From: Betaproteobacteria bacterium
Lineage (GTDB): Bacteria; Pseudomonadota; Gammaproteobacteria; Burkholderiales; SG8-39
Reading direction: 5' to 3'
DNA length: 64,000 nt
Assembly (NCBI GenBank): GCA_016234705.1
Contig: JACRAS010000104.1
Span: forward strand, 1-64,000
The notes under the pieces are model-generated. The model ran no database searches, had not been told where the DNA came from, and was given only the letters and a program-made list of their open reading frames with translations. The translations under genes were made by a program, and so were the position numbers. The number at the start of each line of letters is the position of its first letter. Position 1 is the stretch's first letter. Below, one piece after another: positions 34,887-45,670 of the stretch.

Positions 34887-35282
34887 ATGAAACCGAGCAA
34901 CGTTATGTTTGCCGCCATGCTGCTGTGCCTCTCGCTTGCTGCCCGCGCCGACGGGCCCGCGATCGGCCCGAACGGAGGCCAGGTCAGAGACGCCGGGAAA
35001 TATCATCTGGAACTGGTCGTCAAGGATAGCGCGCTTACGGTGTACGTCACCGGCAGCAAGGACGCGAAAGTCGCGACCAAAGGCGCGACCGGCAACGCGA
35101 CGGTGCTGGCGGGCAAAAACGCCTCCAGCGTGAAGCTCGAGCCGCGCGGTGAAAATGCGCTCGCGGGAAGCGGCAGTTTTCAGCCGGCGCCGGACATGAA
35201 GGTCGTGGTGTCCGTGACGCTGCCCGGCCAGCCGCCGGTCCAGGCGCGCTTCACGCCGCTGGGTCGGATGCGTGCTGGTTAG
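34887..35282 (+). CDS. Small periplasmic protein following the first RND pump
   Basis: The 131-residue protein has a signal peptide (NVMFAAMLLCLSLAARAD) and a single beta-rich domain beginning GPAIGPNGGQVRDAGKYHLE and ending VTLPGQPPVQARFTPLG. AAGGGAG precedes the ATG. The GPxGGxxxxxGxYHxELVVKD pattern is frequent in small exported proteins encoded with metal pumps; its role is unknown, perhaps metal delivery or binding. It lies 49 bases after the permease gene, in the same direction. Confidence 0.65.
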   Translation: MKPSNVMFAAMLLCLSLAARADGPAIGPNGGQVRDAGKYHLELVVKDSALTVYVTGSKDAKVATKGATGNATVLAGKNASSVKLEPRGENALAGSGSFQPAPDMKVVVSVTLPGQPPVQARFTPLGRMRAG

Positions 35283-35368
35283 GACATTGTATGATGCCGG
35301 CAGGCCGAACTGCAGCCATGCTTTAATCCTGGCAGCGCAAGCCGGCCCTAGTTGGAAATCCATCGACG

Positions 35369-35821
35369 ATGAGCACCATTGAGCCCAAAGGTCAGGATCC
35401 TTCGCCGGAGGGCGCTTGGACCCATGTTTTCCTCGCTTGGCTCATCGCCGGCGTGTCGACGCTGGGCGCCCTGTTTCTCAGCCTGGTCATGGACATCGCT
35501 CCCTGCGTATTGTGCTGGTACCAGCGCATTTTCATGTTTCCGCTAGTCTTCATCCTGGCTGCCGGACTGTTCCCGTTCGATGCCAGGCTCGTGCGCTATG
35601 CCCTTCCCCTCGCGCTCGCGGGCTGGATGATCGCATTGTTCCATGTCCTCGTCGTCGCAGGCGTAATTCCGGAAAATGTCAGCCCATGCGCGCAAGGTAT
35701 TCCGTGCAAGGACCAGCAGATCGAGTGGTTCGGGTTTCTGACGATACCGCTGCTTTCGCTAATCGCTTTTTCCGCAATCGGCTTGCTGCTTGTATTGACT
35801 CACTTAAAGGTGTCCAAATGA
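35369..35821 (+). CDS. Disulfide bond formation protein B family (DsbB/DsbI-like)
   Basis: The 150-residue protein has four membrane helices and the quinone-linked CVLCWYQR motif after the first helix, plus a second Cys pair in the later loop (SPCAQGIPCKDQQ). It reoxidises a DsbA-like partner, passing electrons to quinone. It overlaps the DsbA-like gene by ATGA. Its position in the metal block suggests a role in the oxidative folding of Cys-containing copper proteins or in defence of periplasmic thiols against copper; this is inferred. Confidence 0.88.
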   Translation: MSTIEPKGQDPSPEGAWTHVFLAWLIAGVSTLGALFLSLVMDIAPCVLCWYQRIFMFPLVFILAAGLFPFDARLVRYALPLALAGWMIALFHVLVVAGVIPENVSPCAQGIPCKDQQIEWFGFLTIPLLSLIAFSAIGLLLVLTHLKVSK

Positions 35822-36519
35822 AAAAAGGGGTAAAGATCAAACAAGGGGTGCCAGTCAAAAAAAGTGTACCAATGAAAAAACCCGTGTTCATTGTTTCCGC
35901 AGCCTTGCTGCTGCTCGTCTTTGTGCTCGGCACGCTTCTATACAAGAGCGAAAAGCTCGATAAATCGGCGAAGATGGCCGCGCAGAACCAAACCTTTCTC
36001 GCACGAGAGCATGCGCCCAGGCTTGGCCCGGCGGACGCCAAGGTGCATATTGTCGAATTCTTGGATCCGGCTTGCGAGACGTGCCGCAGCTTCTATCCCT
36101 TCGTCAAGGATTTGATGAAGGCCAATCGCGACAAAATACGCCTTTTCCTGCGCTATGCGCCGTTCCACGCCGGGTCGGACAACGTGGTGAGAATTCTCGA
36201 AGCCGCGCGCAAACAGGATAAATTCTGGGAAACATTGGAAGCAGTCCTCGCCACCCAGCCTCGCTGGGCGCCGAACCACAGGGCGGAGGTGGAGCTCCTG
36301 TGGCCGCAACTGGGAAACCTGGGCCTGGACTTCGAGCGGATCAAGCGCGACATGTACACCCCGGAGATCGATCGCGTCATTGCGCAGGATGTAGCGGATG
36401 CAAAGGCGCTCAATGTCACCAAGACCCCGGAATTCTTCGTAAACGGCCGTCCCTTGCCGAGCTTCGGCTACGAGCAGTTGAAGAAACTGGTCGACGATGC
36501 CGTGGCAAAAGCCTATTGA
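35818..36519 (+). CDS. DsbA-family thiol oxidoreductase, membrane-anchored
   Basis: The 233-residue protein has an unusual lysine-rich start (MKKGVKIKQGVPVKKSVPMK), one signal-anchor helix (FIVSAALLLLVFVLGTLLY) and a thioredoxin-like DsbA domain with the active site CETC in FLDPACETCRSFYPFV, a helical insert and the cis-Pro region KTPEFFVNGRPLP. The ATG at 35818 overlaps the DsbB stop; an ATG at 35872 would remove the lysine-rich part. It forms a redox pair with the DsbB-like protein, acting in the periplasm. Confidence 0.85.
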   Translation: MKKGVKIKQGVPVKKSVPMKKPVFIVSAALLLLVFVLGTLLYKSEKLDKSAKMAAQNQTFLAREHAPRLGPADAKVHIVEFLDPACETCRSFYPFVKDLMKANRDKIRLFLRYAPFHAGSDNVVRILEAARKQDKFWETLEAVLATQPRWAPNHRAEVELLWPQLGNLGLDFERIKRDMYTPEIDRVIAQDVADAKALNVTKTPEFFVNGRPLPSFGYEQLKKLVDDAVAKAY

Positions 36520-36664
36520 TAGACGTCATCTCAACCCACGTGGCGGTGTTGCCTCGTGGCGCAGGGAGCGCGTTTCAGACGGGAGTCAAGACACCTTGGG
36601 CGCCGATGCGCTACGCCACGTGTGCGTAGAGCACGATCGGTCCACTGGCCACCGATCCCGCAAG

Positions 36665-36690
36665 CTGACAACAATGTAATCGAGCGGTCA
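36665..36690 (+). promoter_or_regulatory. Copper-box-like operator 2 with downstream GTCA
   Basis: CTGACAA-CA-ATGTAAT (36665-36680) differs from ATTACAA-N2-TTGTAAT at a few left-arm bases and one right-arm base, and is followed after six bases by GTCA (36687-36690), exactly as in the other two copies. It precedes the small-protein/DUF2933/CopA operon. Confidence 0.55.
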
Positions 36691-36796
36691 TGTTGACGAC
36701 TGGCGCGGCGGCGCAGACTGGGATTGTCGGATAAGTTCGGGCAGCCGCTTTACCGGGATTCCAGAGATTCTTTCCAACCAGTCGAAGGAGATGACC

Positions 36797-37048
36797 ATGA
36801 AACTGAAGCCCACCCTCGCCGCCGGCCTGTTCGCCATCATGGCGGCACTCTCGCTCAACGCCGGCGCCGCAGCGGACCCCCCGGCCGACGTCAAGGTGGA
36901 AAAAGCCGCCCCCCAGAAAAAAATGAGACCCCACTCGCACATGGAGGAAAAAACCGGGATACCTCAGAAAGCCCCCGAAGCCATGCCGGACAAGCCAAAC
37001 GCCGCCAAAGACAAGACCAAGCATTTCCATCCGCGGGACGGGAAGTAA
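36797..37048 (+). CDS. Small exported His/Lys-rich protein of the metal block
   Basis: The 83-residue protein has a signal peptide (PTLAAGLFAIMAALSLNAGA) and a mature part rich in Lys, Pro and His: KMRPHSHMEEKTGIPQKAPE and KHFHPRDGK at the end. AAGGAG stands 6 bases before ATG 36797, which decides against the ATG at 36791 that abuts it. It is probably a periplasmic metal-binding or buffering peptide. The function is not established. Confidence 0.7.
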   Translation: MKLKPTLAAGLFAIMAALSLNAGAAADPPADVKVEKAAPQKKMRPHSHMEEKTGIPQKAPEAMPDKPNAAKDKTKHFHPRDGK

Positions 37049-37167
37049 GTTACGCAAGATATGGCCGGGCGCAAGCCGGGCGCTTGCATGAACGCTTCGA
37101 CGAGGGGCGTGCCAGCCTCGACCTAGTGACGCTCGATTCGTACAGACCGCAACCCCGAGGAGTAGTC

Positions 37168-37425
37168 ATGCAACACAAGCATGAATCGCACGGCGATGGC
37201 GGGATGAAGTCCAGGACCAACATTGCCTGGATCGTGTTCCTGGCCATCGCAGTATTCTTCCTGATTACCGAGCATAGGGCGCACCTCTCCGGGTGGTTTA
37301 CCTACTGGCCATATTTGCTATTACTGGCCTGCCCCCTGATGCACCTGTTCATGCATGGCGGCCATGGTCACGGAAGTCACGGGTCGAGCGAAGCCTCGAA
37401 CGAACTGACCAAGGAGCAGAAATAA
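37168..37425 (+). CDS. DUF2933 small membrane protein
   Basis: The 85-residue protein has two membrane helices (IAWIVFLAIAVFFLITEHRA and YWPYLLLLACPLMHLFM) between a His-rich start (QHKHESHGDGG) and a His/Gly tail (HGGHGHGSHG), the arrangement of DUF2933, common in copper-resistance operons. GAGGAG precedes the ATG. Its stop shares a base with the next start codon. Confidence 0.8.
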   Translation: MQHKHESHGDGGMKSRTNIAWIVFLAIAVFFLITEHRAHLSGWFTYWPYLLLLACPLMHLFMHGGHGHGSHGSSEASNELTKEQK

Positions 37426-38129
37426 TGGATCACGACTCTGCTGCGGCCTACGGGCTCTGGTCGCTCGCGCTCATCAACTCGCTGGTGTTCATCATTTTCG
37501 CCTTCAGCTTCGCCAAGCCCCGATCGTCGCGCGACTGGCGCTCGTTCGGCGCGTTCTCGGCTTTTCTGGTCGCGTTGTTTACCGAGATGTATGGGTTTCC
37601 GCTGACGATCTACCTGTTGTCGGGCTGGCTGTCTACGCGTTTTCCCGGCATCGATTGGATGTCGCACGACTCGGGCCACCTGCTCGAAACGATGTTCGGC
37701 TGGAAAACAAATCCGCATTTTGGACCGTTTCACATCATCAGCAACATCCTGATCGTCGCGGGCTTCTGGCTGCTTGCCTCAGCCTGGAAGGTGTTATATA
37801 CGGCGCAGCGCCAGCACAGGCTTGCGACCAGCGGAGCTTACGCGCGCGTGCGGCATCCCCAGTACGCGGGGTTCATTCTGATCATGACCGGGTTTTTATT
37901 TCAATGGCCGACCCTGGTCACGCTCGCGATGTTCCCGATCCTGGTGTTCATGTACGTGCATCTTGCGCGGCGTGAAGAACGGGATGCGCGAGCGCGATTC
38001 GGCGAGGCTTACACCCGCTACGAGGCTAACACGCCCGCGTTCTTGCCCTGGATTGGTGCCAAAGTTGATGCGGAAGCCGATTGCGAGCTAGGCGCAACAA
38101 CAGGCGACAAAAAGCATTTCCTGCGGTAG
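37425..38129 (+). CDS. Isoprenylcysteine carboxyl methyltransferase-like (PEMT/ICMT family) membrane protein
   Basis: The 234-residue protein has several membrane helices and the C-terminal ICMT/PEMT signature SGAYARVRHPQYAGFILIMT followed by REERDARARFGEAYTRYEAN, which binds S-adenosylmethionine in family members. It probably methylates a membrane or lipid substrate. Genes of this kind often travel with DUF2933 in metal islands, though why is unknown. AAGGAG stands 11 bases before the ATG, and the start overlaps the DUF2933 stop. Confidence 0.8.
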   Translation: MDHDSAAAYGLWSLALINSLVFIIFAFSFAKPRSSRDWRSFGAFSAFLVALFTEMYGFPLTIYLLSGWLSTRFPGIDWMSHDSGHLLETMFGWKTNPHFGPFHIISNILIVAGFWLLASAWKVLYTAQRQHRLATSGAYARVRHPQYAGFILIMTGFLFQWPTLVTLAMFPILVFMYVHLARREERDARARFGEAYTRYEANTPAFLPWIGAKVDAEADCELGATTGDKKHFLR

Positions 38130-38300
38130 CGTACGGACGGCGTAAAGGTTTGCGTATATACAGATATTCTCGCAATTGGTCACGTGGACTCCTGAGTGAG
38201 CATCGTGATCGTGTTGTCTTGTGCCCCCGGCAAGCCTCGGCTACCAGCAGTCGCCAGTAACGGAAACATGAATTTACTCAACCCTGAAGGAAAAACCACC

Positions 38301-38750
38301 ATGAAAACCTCGATACTAGTTGCCGCAATCGTTGCAGGTGCCCTGGCGGCGCCTATCGTATCGGCGCAGGACAAACACGCGCACCCCAAGCCGACGACGA
38401 GCATGGGCATGGACAAACACATGCCCCAGATGCAGGAGAACATGAAGAAAATGCAGCAGCAGATGGAAAAACTCCGGGCGACAACCGACCCGAAGGAACG
38501 CCAGAAACTGATGCAGGAGCACATGCAGACCATGTTGGAGAACATGAAAGCGATGCGCGGCATGGGCGGCCCGATGATGATGGGGGGCGCGCAGCCCGGC
38601 GGAACGGCAAAGGACGGCCATAAACACGCCGCAGGGGGCGACATGATGCAGCACCACGCAACGATGGAAAAACGCATGGACATGATGCAGATGATGATGG
38701 AGCAGATGATGCAGCATGATCAGGCAATGGAGTCGATGCCCGCCAAATAG
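38301..38750 (+). CDS. Methionine- and histidine-rich periplasmic protein
   Basis: The 149-residue protein has a signal peptide (SILVAAIVAGALAAPIVSAQ) and a mature part strikingly rich in Met, His, Lys and Gln: MPQMQENMKKMQQQMEKL, RGMGGPMMMGGAQPG and DMMQMMMEQMMQHDQAM. Long amphipathic or coiled helices with clustered Met are suited to Cu(I)/Ag(I) binding. GAAGGAAAAA precedes the ATG at 38301. It is probably a periplasmic copper sponge. It lies within the DUF2933-CopA operon. Confidence 0.7.
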   Translation: MKTSILVAAIVAGALAAPIVSAQDKHAHPKPTTSMGMDKHMPQMQENMKKMQQQMEKLRATTDPKERQKLMQEHMQTMLENMKAMRGMGGPMMMGGAQPGGTAKDGHKHAAGGDMMQHHATMEKRMDMMQMMMEQMMQHDQAMESMPAK

Positions 38751-38802
38751 CTCGTTCCAAAGTCGCTTGTCGCGGCGGTAAAGCAGATAACGCGACACCC
38801 GG

Positions 38803-39368
38803 ATGAGCAAACGCGGATACAAGCAGCCCGCAGTTACTGCGAAGGCCAGCGTTAGTCCACACGTCATACGCGCCATGACGCCAGGCGGTATGGTGCGTGT
38901 GGGCCTCTGGGCGGCGCTCGCCTTTGTCTTGAATCTGGCCTGGGAAATTGCGCATGCCAGGCTGTATACGCTCTGGACTGAGGCCGATGCCCTGACTGTC
39001 GCCTGGTCAGTGTTTCATTGCACCCTGGGTGACGTCTTGATCGCATCCGCGATGTTCGCGCTGGCCGGCATGGTCCTCCGGCAGGCGGACTGGCCGGATT
39101 CGCGGCCGTGGACCGGCGGCGCAATTGTGGCGATGGGCGCCTTGGCTTATACGGCATGGAGCGAGTGGTACAACGTCTATCGCGCCGGCAGTTGGGGTTA
39201 TACGGCGAGCATGCCGCTGATTTTCGGCATCGGCCTTTCGCCGCTACTGCAGTGGCTGGTCTTGCCGCCGGTGTTGGTGCTCGCCTTCCGAATACTGGAG
39301 CCGGTGCTGTTCAGTCAGAAGAGCTCGCGCAGCCCTATTCCGATAGACAATTCTACGAGGGGCCAGCC

Positions 39369-39372
<4 letters not shown>
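38803..39372 (+). CDS. Membrane protein of unknown function before the P-type ATPase
   Basis: The 189-residue protein has about four hydrophobic segments: [57 protein letters not shown] and [20 protein letters not shown]. The WEIAHARLY and [16 protein letters not shown] stretches look conserved. No known domain is recognised. Its TGA overlaps the GTG start of the copper ATPase (GTGA), so the two are coupled and it may assist the ATPase. Confidence 0.65.
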
Positions 39373-41684
<2,312 letters not shown>

Positions 41685-41783
41685 CCGCGGAACCACCAAT
41701 CCCATACCGAATAGCCACCGCCTGGCAGTCGCCATACCAAACATTTTGGTCACGCGCATTCCCCGCTTGCATATTTCCAAAAA

Positions 41784-41800
41784 ATGGGATATATTCCCAT
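41784..41800. promoter_or_regulatory. Palindrome ATGGGA-TATAT-TCCCAT
   Basis: A perfect inverted repeat with 6-bp arms lies 68 bases upstream of the lipoprotein gene and overlaps an AT-rich stretch suitable for a -10 region. It may be an operator for the lipoprotein/DUF6502/DUF5666 operon. No regulator is evident. Confidence 0.35.
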
Positions 41801-41867
41801 GTAGGAAAAATCAAGTCCCGTAATACCGGCGTCGCCGGAAACAAATCTCAACTGTGAAGGGGTAATA

Positions 41868-42830
41868 ATGAACAAACTTACCGGAATGACCTTGGCAACT
41901 GTTTTAGTTTTGACCGGCTGTGGTGGTGGCGGCGGCGGAGATGTGGGCTCAGTTGCTGCGGTTTTGCCGACGACAACATCGGTTAGCGGCACAGCGGCCA
42001 AAGGAATCATCAAGCAAGCAAGAGTCCTCGTTTGCCGAATCGTCAACGGCGCGCCGGAGCCCGATGCTTCCTGTGCGGCGACCACTACGGGAAACGATGG
42101 TTCCTATAGCGTCGCCTTTAGTGACGGCTATACCGGGCCGGCGATGGTCAAGGTAATGGCGGGCACGGCAAGCACGATGGTGGATGAAACCACGGGTACC
42201 GACATTTCCTACAACATGACCATGCGGGCGGTTATTCCCGCGATATCCAAGACCACGACCGCTTACGTGACGCCATTTAGTGAAATGGCCGCCAGCGCCG
42301 TGAGCACGACTACGATGGATGCGACGAAAATCAGCCAATCGATCGCCGCGGTCCAATCGGTCATGCTGACGCTGGGTATCGATATGAGTGTAATGCCGAT
42401 GATGGATCTGAAGAACAATGGCACCGACGCCGCCAAATTGACTTTGCAATCCAATATGGTCAAACAGTTGGCCAGGGTGGCGATGGCGGCGAAAAACTCG
42501 ACTTTGCTCAAAGACGCCAACGGGGTTGCCTGCAATGCCGCGGGCACCACGGCTTCACAGCAAATTGCGTGCGCGGTTAGCGCAATGGCGGGCGTAATGA
42601 ATAGTTACGTTACGGCCGATGCGACGAAGTCGGCAAACGTGCTGGCCGCATTGAACGCGCAGAACGCAACTAGTGTAAATATGCCCATGCTCAAAGCGGA
42701 CGGAACCATCGGCATGCAATTGGCTGACATGACTTCTTCCGCATCCATGCAAACCGCGATGCAAAATGCCGGGATGACGGTGACTGCCGCCGCGAATACG
42801 GTAAACGTGGTGATGGGTGGCATGCGCTGA
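41868..42830 (+). CDS. Exported lipoprotein, first gene of the DUF6502/DUF5666 triad
   Basis: The 320-residue protein has a lipoprotein signal (GMTLATVLVLTGCGGGGG, lipobox Cys near 17). An N-terminal carboxypeptidase-regulatory-like beta region follows (SVSGTAAKGIIKQARVLVCR, GNDGSYSVAFSDGY), then a mostly helical part with clustered Met (SVMPMMDLKNNG, VVMGGMR at the end). The function is unknown; the Met content and location suggest a link to metal handling. AAGGGG stands 8 bases before the ATG. It is followed by the DUF6502 gene in the same direction. Confidence 0.7.
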   Translation: MNKLTGMTLATVLVLTGCGGGGGGDVGSVAAVLPTTTSVSGTAAKGIIKQARVLVCRIVNGAPEPDASCAATTTGNDGSYSVAFSDGYTGPAMVKVMAGTASTMVDETTGTDISYNMTMRAVIPAISKTTTAYVTPFSEMAASAVSTTTMDATKISQSIAAVQSVMLTLGIDMSVMPMMDLKNNGTDAAKLTLQSNMVKQLARVAMAAKNSTLLKDANGVACNAAGTTASQQIACAVSAMAGVMNSYVTADATKSANVLAALNAQNATSVNMPMLKADGTIGMQLADMTSSASMQTAMQNAGMTVTAAANTVNVVMGGMR

Positions 42831-42931
42831 TCATCGCGATGCTTCCGCTCCGGCCTGGACTCAATGCACAGGTCGGTCGTGTGAAGGCAGCGAATCGCCT
42901 TATTTTACGAGCCGGGTCCACGCGTCGCGCC

Positions 42932-43756
42932 ATGTCCAAATCTCGTAGCGATTTATCTCTCGCGGCCGCGTTGCGCTTAATGTCGCCGCTGGTGGAACTG
43001 CTGTTGCACGAGGGAGTAACTTACCCTCGCTTTGCCAACGCGCTCAAGAAGACCTTCCTCGAAGCCGCGCAAAGCGTTCTCGAAACAAACTCGGCGCGGG
43101 TGAACGATTCGAGCATCAGCGTGCTGTCGGGCGTGCACCGCAAGGATGTGCGGGAGTGGCGCGTGGCCGGTCGACCGCGTCCCCAGGCGAAGATTGCGGG
43201 GGCGGTAATGGAGGTGTTTACCCGCTGGGCCAGCGATCCGGATTATTGCGATGAGCAGGGGCGGCCCCGGATATTGGATCGCGCCGGCGGGCCGGGATCG
43301 TTCGAAGCGCTGGCGGCCTCCGTATCCAACGACGTTCACCCGCATACGGTGTTGCAAGAACTGACCCGTCTTGGCGTCGTGCGCAGAACGCAAGGCGAAA
43401 CGGACGGAAACGCCGACAAGGTGGCCCTATGTGCCGATGCGTTCGTGCCTAAAGAGGGTAGCGCCGAAATGCTGCAACTGTTCGCGGACAACGCCGGCGA
43501 TCACGTCTCCGCGGCGGCGCATAATCTCATGGGGGGGCGCCCGCCGATGCTTGAACAAAGCGTATTTGCCGACAGTCTCACCCCAGAGTCCGTTGCCGCC
43601 TTAAGCGCCTTGGCCCGCCACATTTGGTCCGGTGCTTTCCGTGAGTTCGCGCGCAAAGCCACCGCCCTGGATCGGCAAAACCAGCGACAACCGGGCGCGG
43701 ATCGGCGCGTGCGATTCGGCATGTATTACTACCACGGCCCAAACGACAAACAATGA
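42932..43756 (+). CDS. DUF6502 family protein
   Basis: The 274-residue protein, from the ATG at 42932, opens LAAALRLMSPLVELLLHEGV and YPRFANALKKTFLEAA, matching DUF6502. The conserved VHRKDVREWR segment suggests a helix-turn-helix, and the protein may be a regulator. An in-frame ATG at 42839 would add 31 residues of poor similarity. It has no signal peptide and is likely cytosolic. Its stop overlaps ATG 43753 of the following frame, but that gene probably starts at 43792. Confidence 0.75.
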   Translation: MSKSRSDLSLAAALRLMSPLVELLLHEGVTYPRFANALKKTFLEAAQSVLETNSARVNDSSISVLSGVHRKDVREWRVAGRPRPQAKIAGAVMEVFTRWASDPDYCDEQGRPRILDRAGGPGSFEALAASVSNDVHPHTVLQELTRLGVVRRTQGETDGNADKVALCADAFVPKEGSAEMLQLFADNAGDHVSAAAHNLMGGRPPMLEQSVFADSLTPESVAALSALARHIWSGAFREFARKATALDRQNQRQPGADRRVRFGMYYYHGPNDKQ

Positions 43757-43791
43757 CGGGTCCCAGGCGGTTTTTCTTGGAAGGTATTCCA

Positions 43792-45453
43792 ATGTTCAAT
43801 TTCATTTTTGCGCGCGTTCGGCTGATCGTTGTGATCGTCGCGACGCTGTTGACGGTGTCAGCCTGCGGCGGCAGCGGCGGCGGAGTTCTATCGCTCGCCG
43901 GCGTTGGCTCCGGTGGCACCGGAATTGCCGTGCTTACCGGCTTTGGCAGCCTGATAGTGGACGGCATGCGCCGCAACGATAGCGCTGCCGGCTATACGTC
44001 GGAGGCAGCTCAGGGGCCGGCGATCGCGATCCCCCCCACCGGCGCCATGTTGGGGCACAGCGTGGAGTATTGGTATGACGACAGCGGCAACATCCTATCG
44101 GTCTTGATTTCACCCGAGTTGGTAGGCACAGTCGCCGCGGTCGGGCCGACCAGCATCACAGTGCTCGGAACGACCGTGGACTTCAACAATGATCCGACGA
44201 TGGGACCGGCAACGAGCTTCGCGGGCTACGCGTCGCTTGCGGACATCCAGGTCGGCGACAGAATCGAAGTCCACGGCCTGCTCAAGACCGACAGCCTTGG
44301 AAAGGTACACCTGCAGGCCACTCTAATCGTGAAGAAGCTGCCCGCCACGGGTGTTAGGCTCACCGGCTACGTCGCACAATACGACGCTGCCGCCGGCACT
44401 TTCGCCCTCGGCAGCAATGTGGTGACCTTGGGTTCGGCAACGGTCAGTCCGGCCGGTAGCGCGCTGTCCAACGGCCAACTGGTAACCGTGTGGAGCAATG
44501 CCGATCCCTCGGGCAACGCGGTCACCGCCAACACGGTTCGCCTCAAGTGGCCCACCGGCACCAGTCAGAATGTCACCATGTCCGGTGCGATTTCCGGCTA
44601 TGCCGGTGCCGCCGGTTTCCGCATCCGTAACATCAACGTCGACGCAAGTACCGCCGTAGTACGGCCGGGTGGCGCTTCCTTGGGCGATGCCAAGTATGTC
44701 GTGGTGGCCGGCAGCTTCGATGTCAAGTCAAATAGGCTGACAGCGACCAGCGTAACCGTTTTCACCCCGGCCGCACCGACGACGGTCGAGTTGCATGGGA
44801 CGGTGGCGAATTTTGTCTCGGCCGCGAGCTTCACGGTGCGCGGCGTGGTCGTCGATGCCGGCGCCGCCACGTTTACCGGCGGAACCGCTTCGCAATTGGC
44901 AAACGGCGTGTTCGTCGAGGTGCACGGCGCCGTGGCAAACAACCTGGTACGGGCAGCCACGGTTGGCGTGCACGCTCTCACGCCGCTTCAAGCCCCGGCA
45001 GGATCGGTACTCGATGTGGGTGGCGTCATCGATACCTATGATGCGGCAACGGGCCGCTATACCATGACCATGGCTTTGGGCGGGACAATGAGCGGAACGC
45101 TTGGACCATCGATGTTCTATAACAATGGTGCTTCCGCCAATTTTGTTCCGGGCCAGTCGGTAAATGTCTCCGGCATGTTCAATGGAGGCATGTTGTCGAC
45201 TTCAGTCGTGAATTTCTCGCAGGCGACCGTTGCGCCCGGATCGGGTAATACCCGCATGGAAGGAGTTGTCTACAATGTGAAAGCCAGCAGTTTCATGTTG
45301 AACGGCGTGACGATTCAGAATAACGGTGTGACTATCCCGGGCGGCGGAATGATGGGTGGCCACGGCATGATGGCGGGTTCGCGTATAAGTGTCGACGTGC
45401 AGTTGTCAAACGGCCAATATCTGGCGACGGCAATCAGGCTGCTGAACGGTTGA
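43792..45453 (+). CDS. DUF5666 repeat lipoprotein
   Basis: The 553-residue protein has a lipoprotein signal (RLIVVIVATLLTVSACGGSG) and then several tandem beta-barrel-like DUF5666 units, for example LVGTVAAVGPTSITVLGTTV, GVRLTGYVAQYDAAAGTFAL, VELHGTVANFVSAASFTVRG and VDVQLSNGQYLATAIRLLNG at the end. Each unit reads as a G.V......F.V.G..V.....T pattern. It is exported and lipid-anchored; the role is unknown. GGAAGG stands before ATG 43792; an ATG at 43753 overlaps the upstream stop but would hide the signal peptide. Confidence 0.75.
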   Translation: MFNFIFARVRLIVVIVATLLTVSACGGSGGGVLSLAGVGSGGTGIAVLTGFGSLIVDGMRRNDSAAGYTSEAAQGPAIAIPPTGAMLGHSVEYWYDDSGNILSVLISPELVGTVAAVGPTSITVLGTTVDFNNDPTMGPATSFAGYASLADIQVGDRIEVHGLLKTDSLGKVHLQATLIVKKLPATGVRLTGYVAQYDAAAGTFALGSNVVTLGSATVSPAGSALSNGQLVTVWSNADPSGNAVTANTVRLKWPTGTSQNVTMSGAISGYAGAAGFRIRNINVDASTAVVRPGGASLGDAKYVVVAGSFDVKSNRLTATSVTVFTPAAPTTVELHGTVANFVSAASFTVRGVVVDAGAATFTGGTASQLANGVFVEVHGAVANNLVRAATVGVHALTPLQAPAGSVLDVGGVIDTYDAATGRYTMTMALGGTMSGTLGPSMFYNNGASANFVPGQSVNVSGMFNGGMLSTSVVNFSQATVAPGSGNTRMEGVVYNVKASSFMLNGVTIQNNGVTIPGGGMMGGHGMMAGSRISVDVQLSNGQYLATAIRLLNG

Positions 45454-45530
45454 CGGCTGGCGTGTGCCGGCTCAAGCGTGGTGCCGGTGCCGGCGCTTCT
45501 GCGCGTGTAGCGGATTGCTTCCCCGACATG

Positions 45531-45556
45531 ATTACAACAATGTAATGTTGGCGTCA
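45531..45556 (+). promoter_or_regulatory. Copper-box-like operator 3 with downstream GTCA
   Basis: ATTACAA-CA-ATGTAAT (45531-45546) departs from a perfect palindrome by one base, and GTCA follows at 45553-45556, the same offset as at 28116 and 36687. It lies in the gap before the cupredoxin-CusF-CusCBA operon. Confidence 0.65.
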
Positions 45557-45670
45557 GATTCCTGTCGGTCCCGAAATTGGATCATGCCGACACGCTGAAC
45601 CGTAGCCGGACGGCCATGAGCTCCTACCGTGGTCGCCGGCGTTCCAACCATTTACCCGAGGATATCGATC

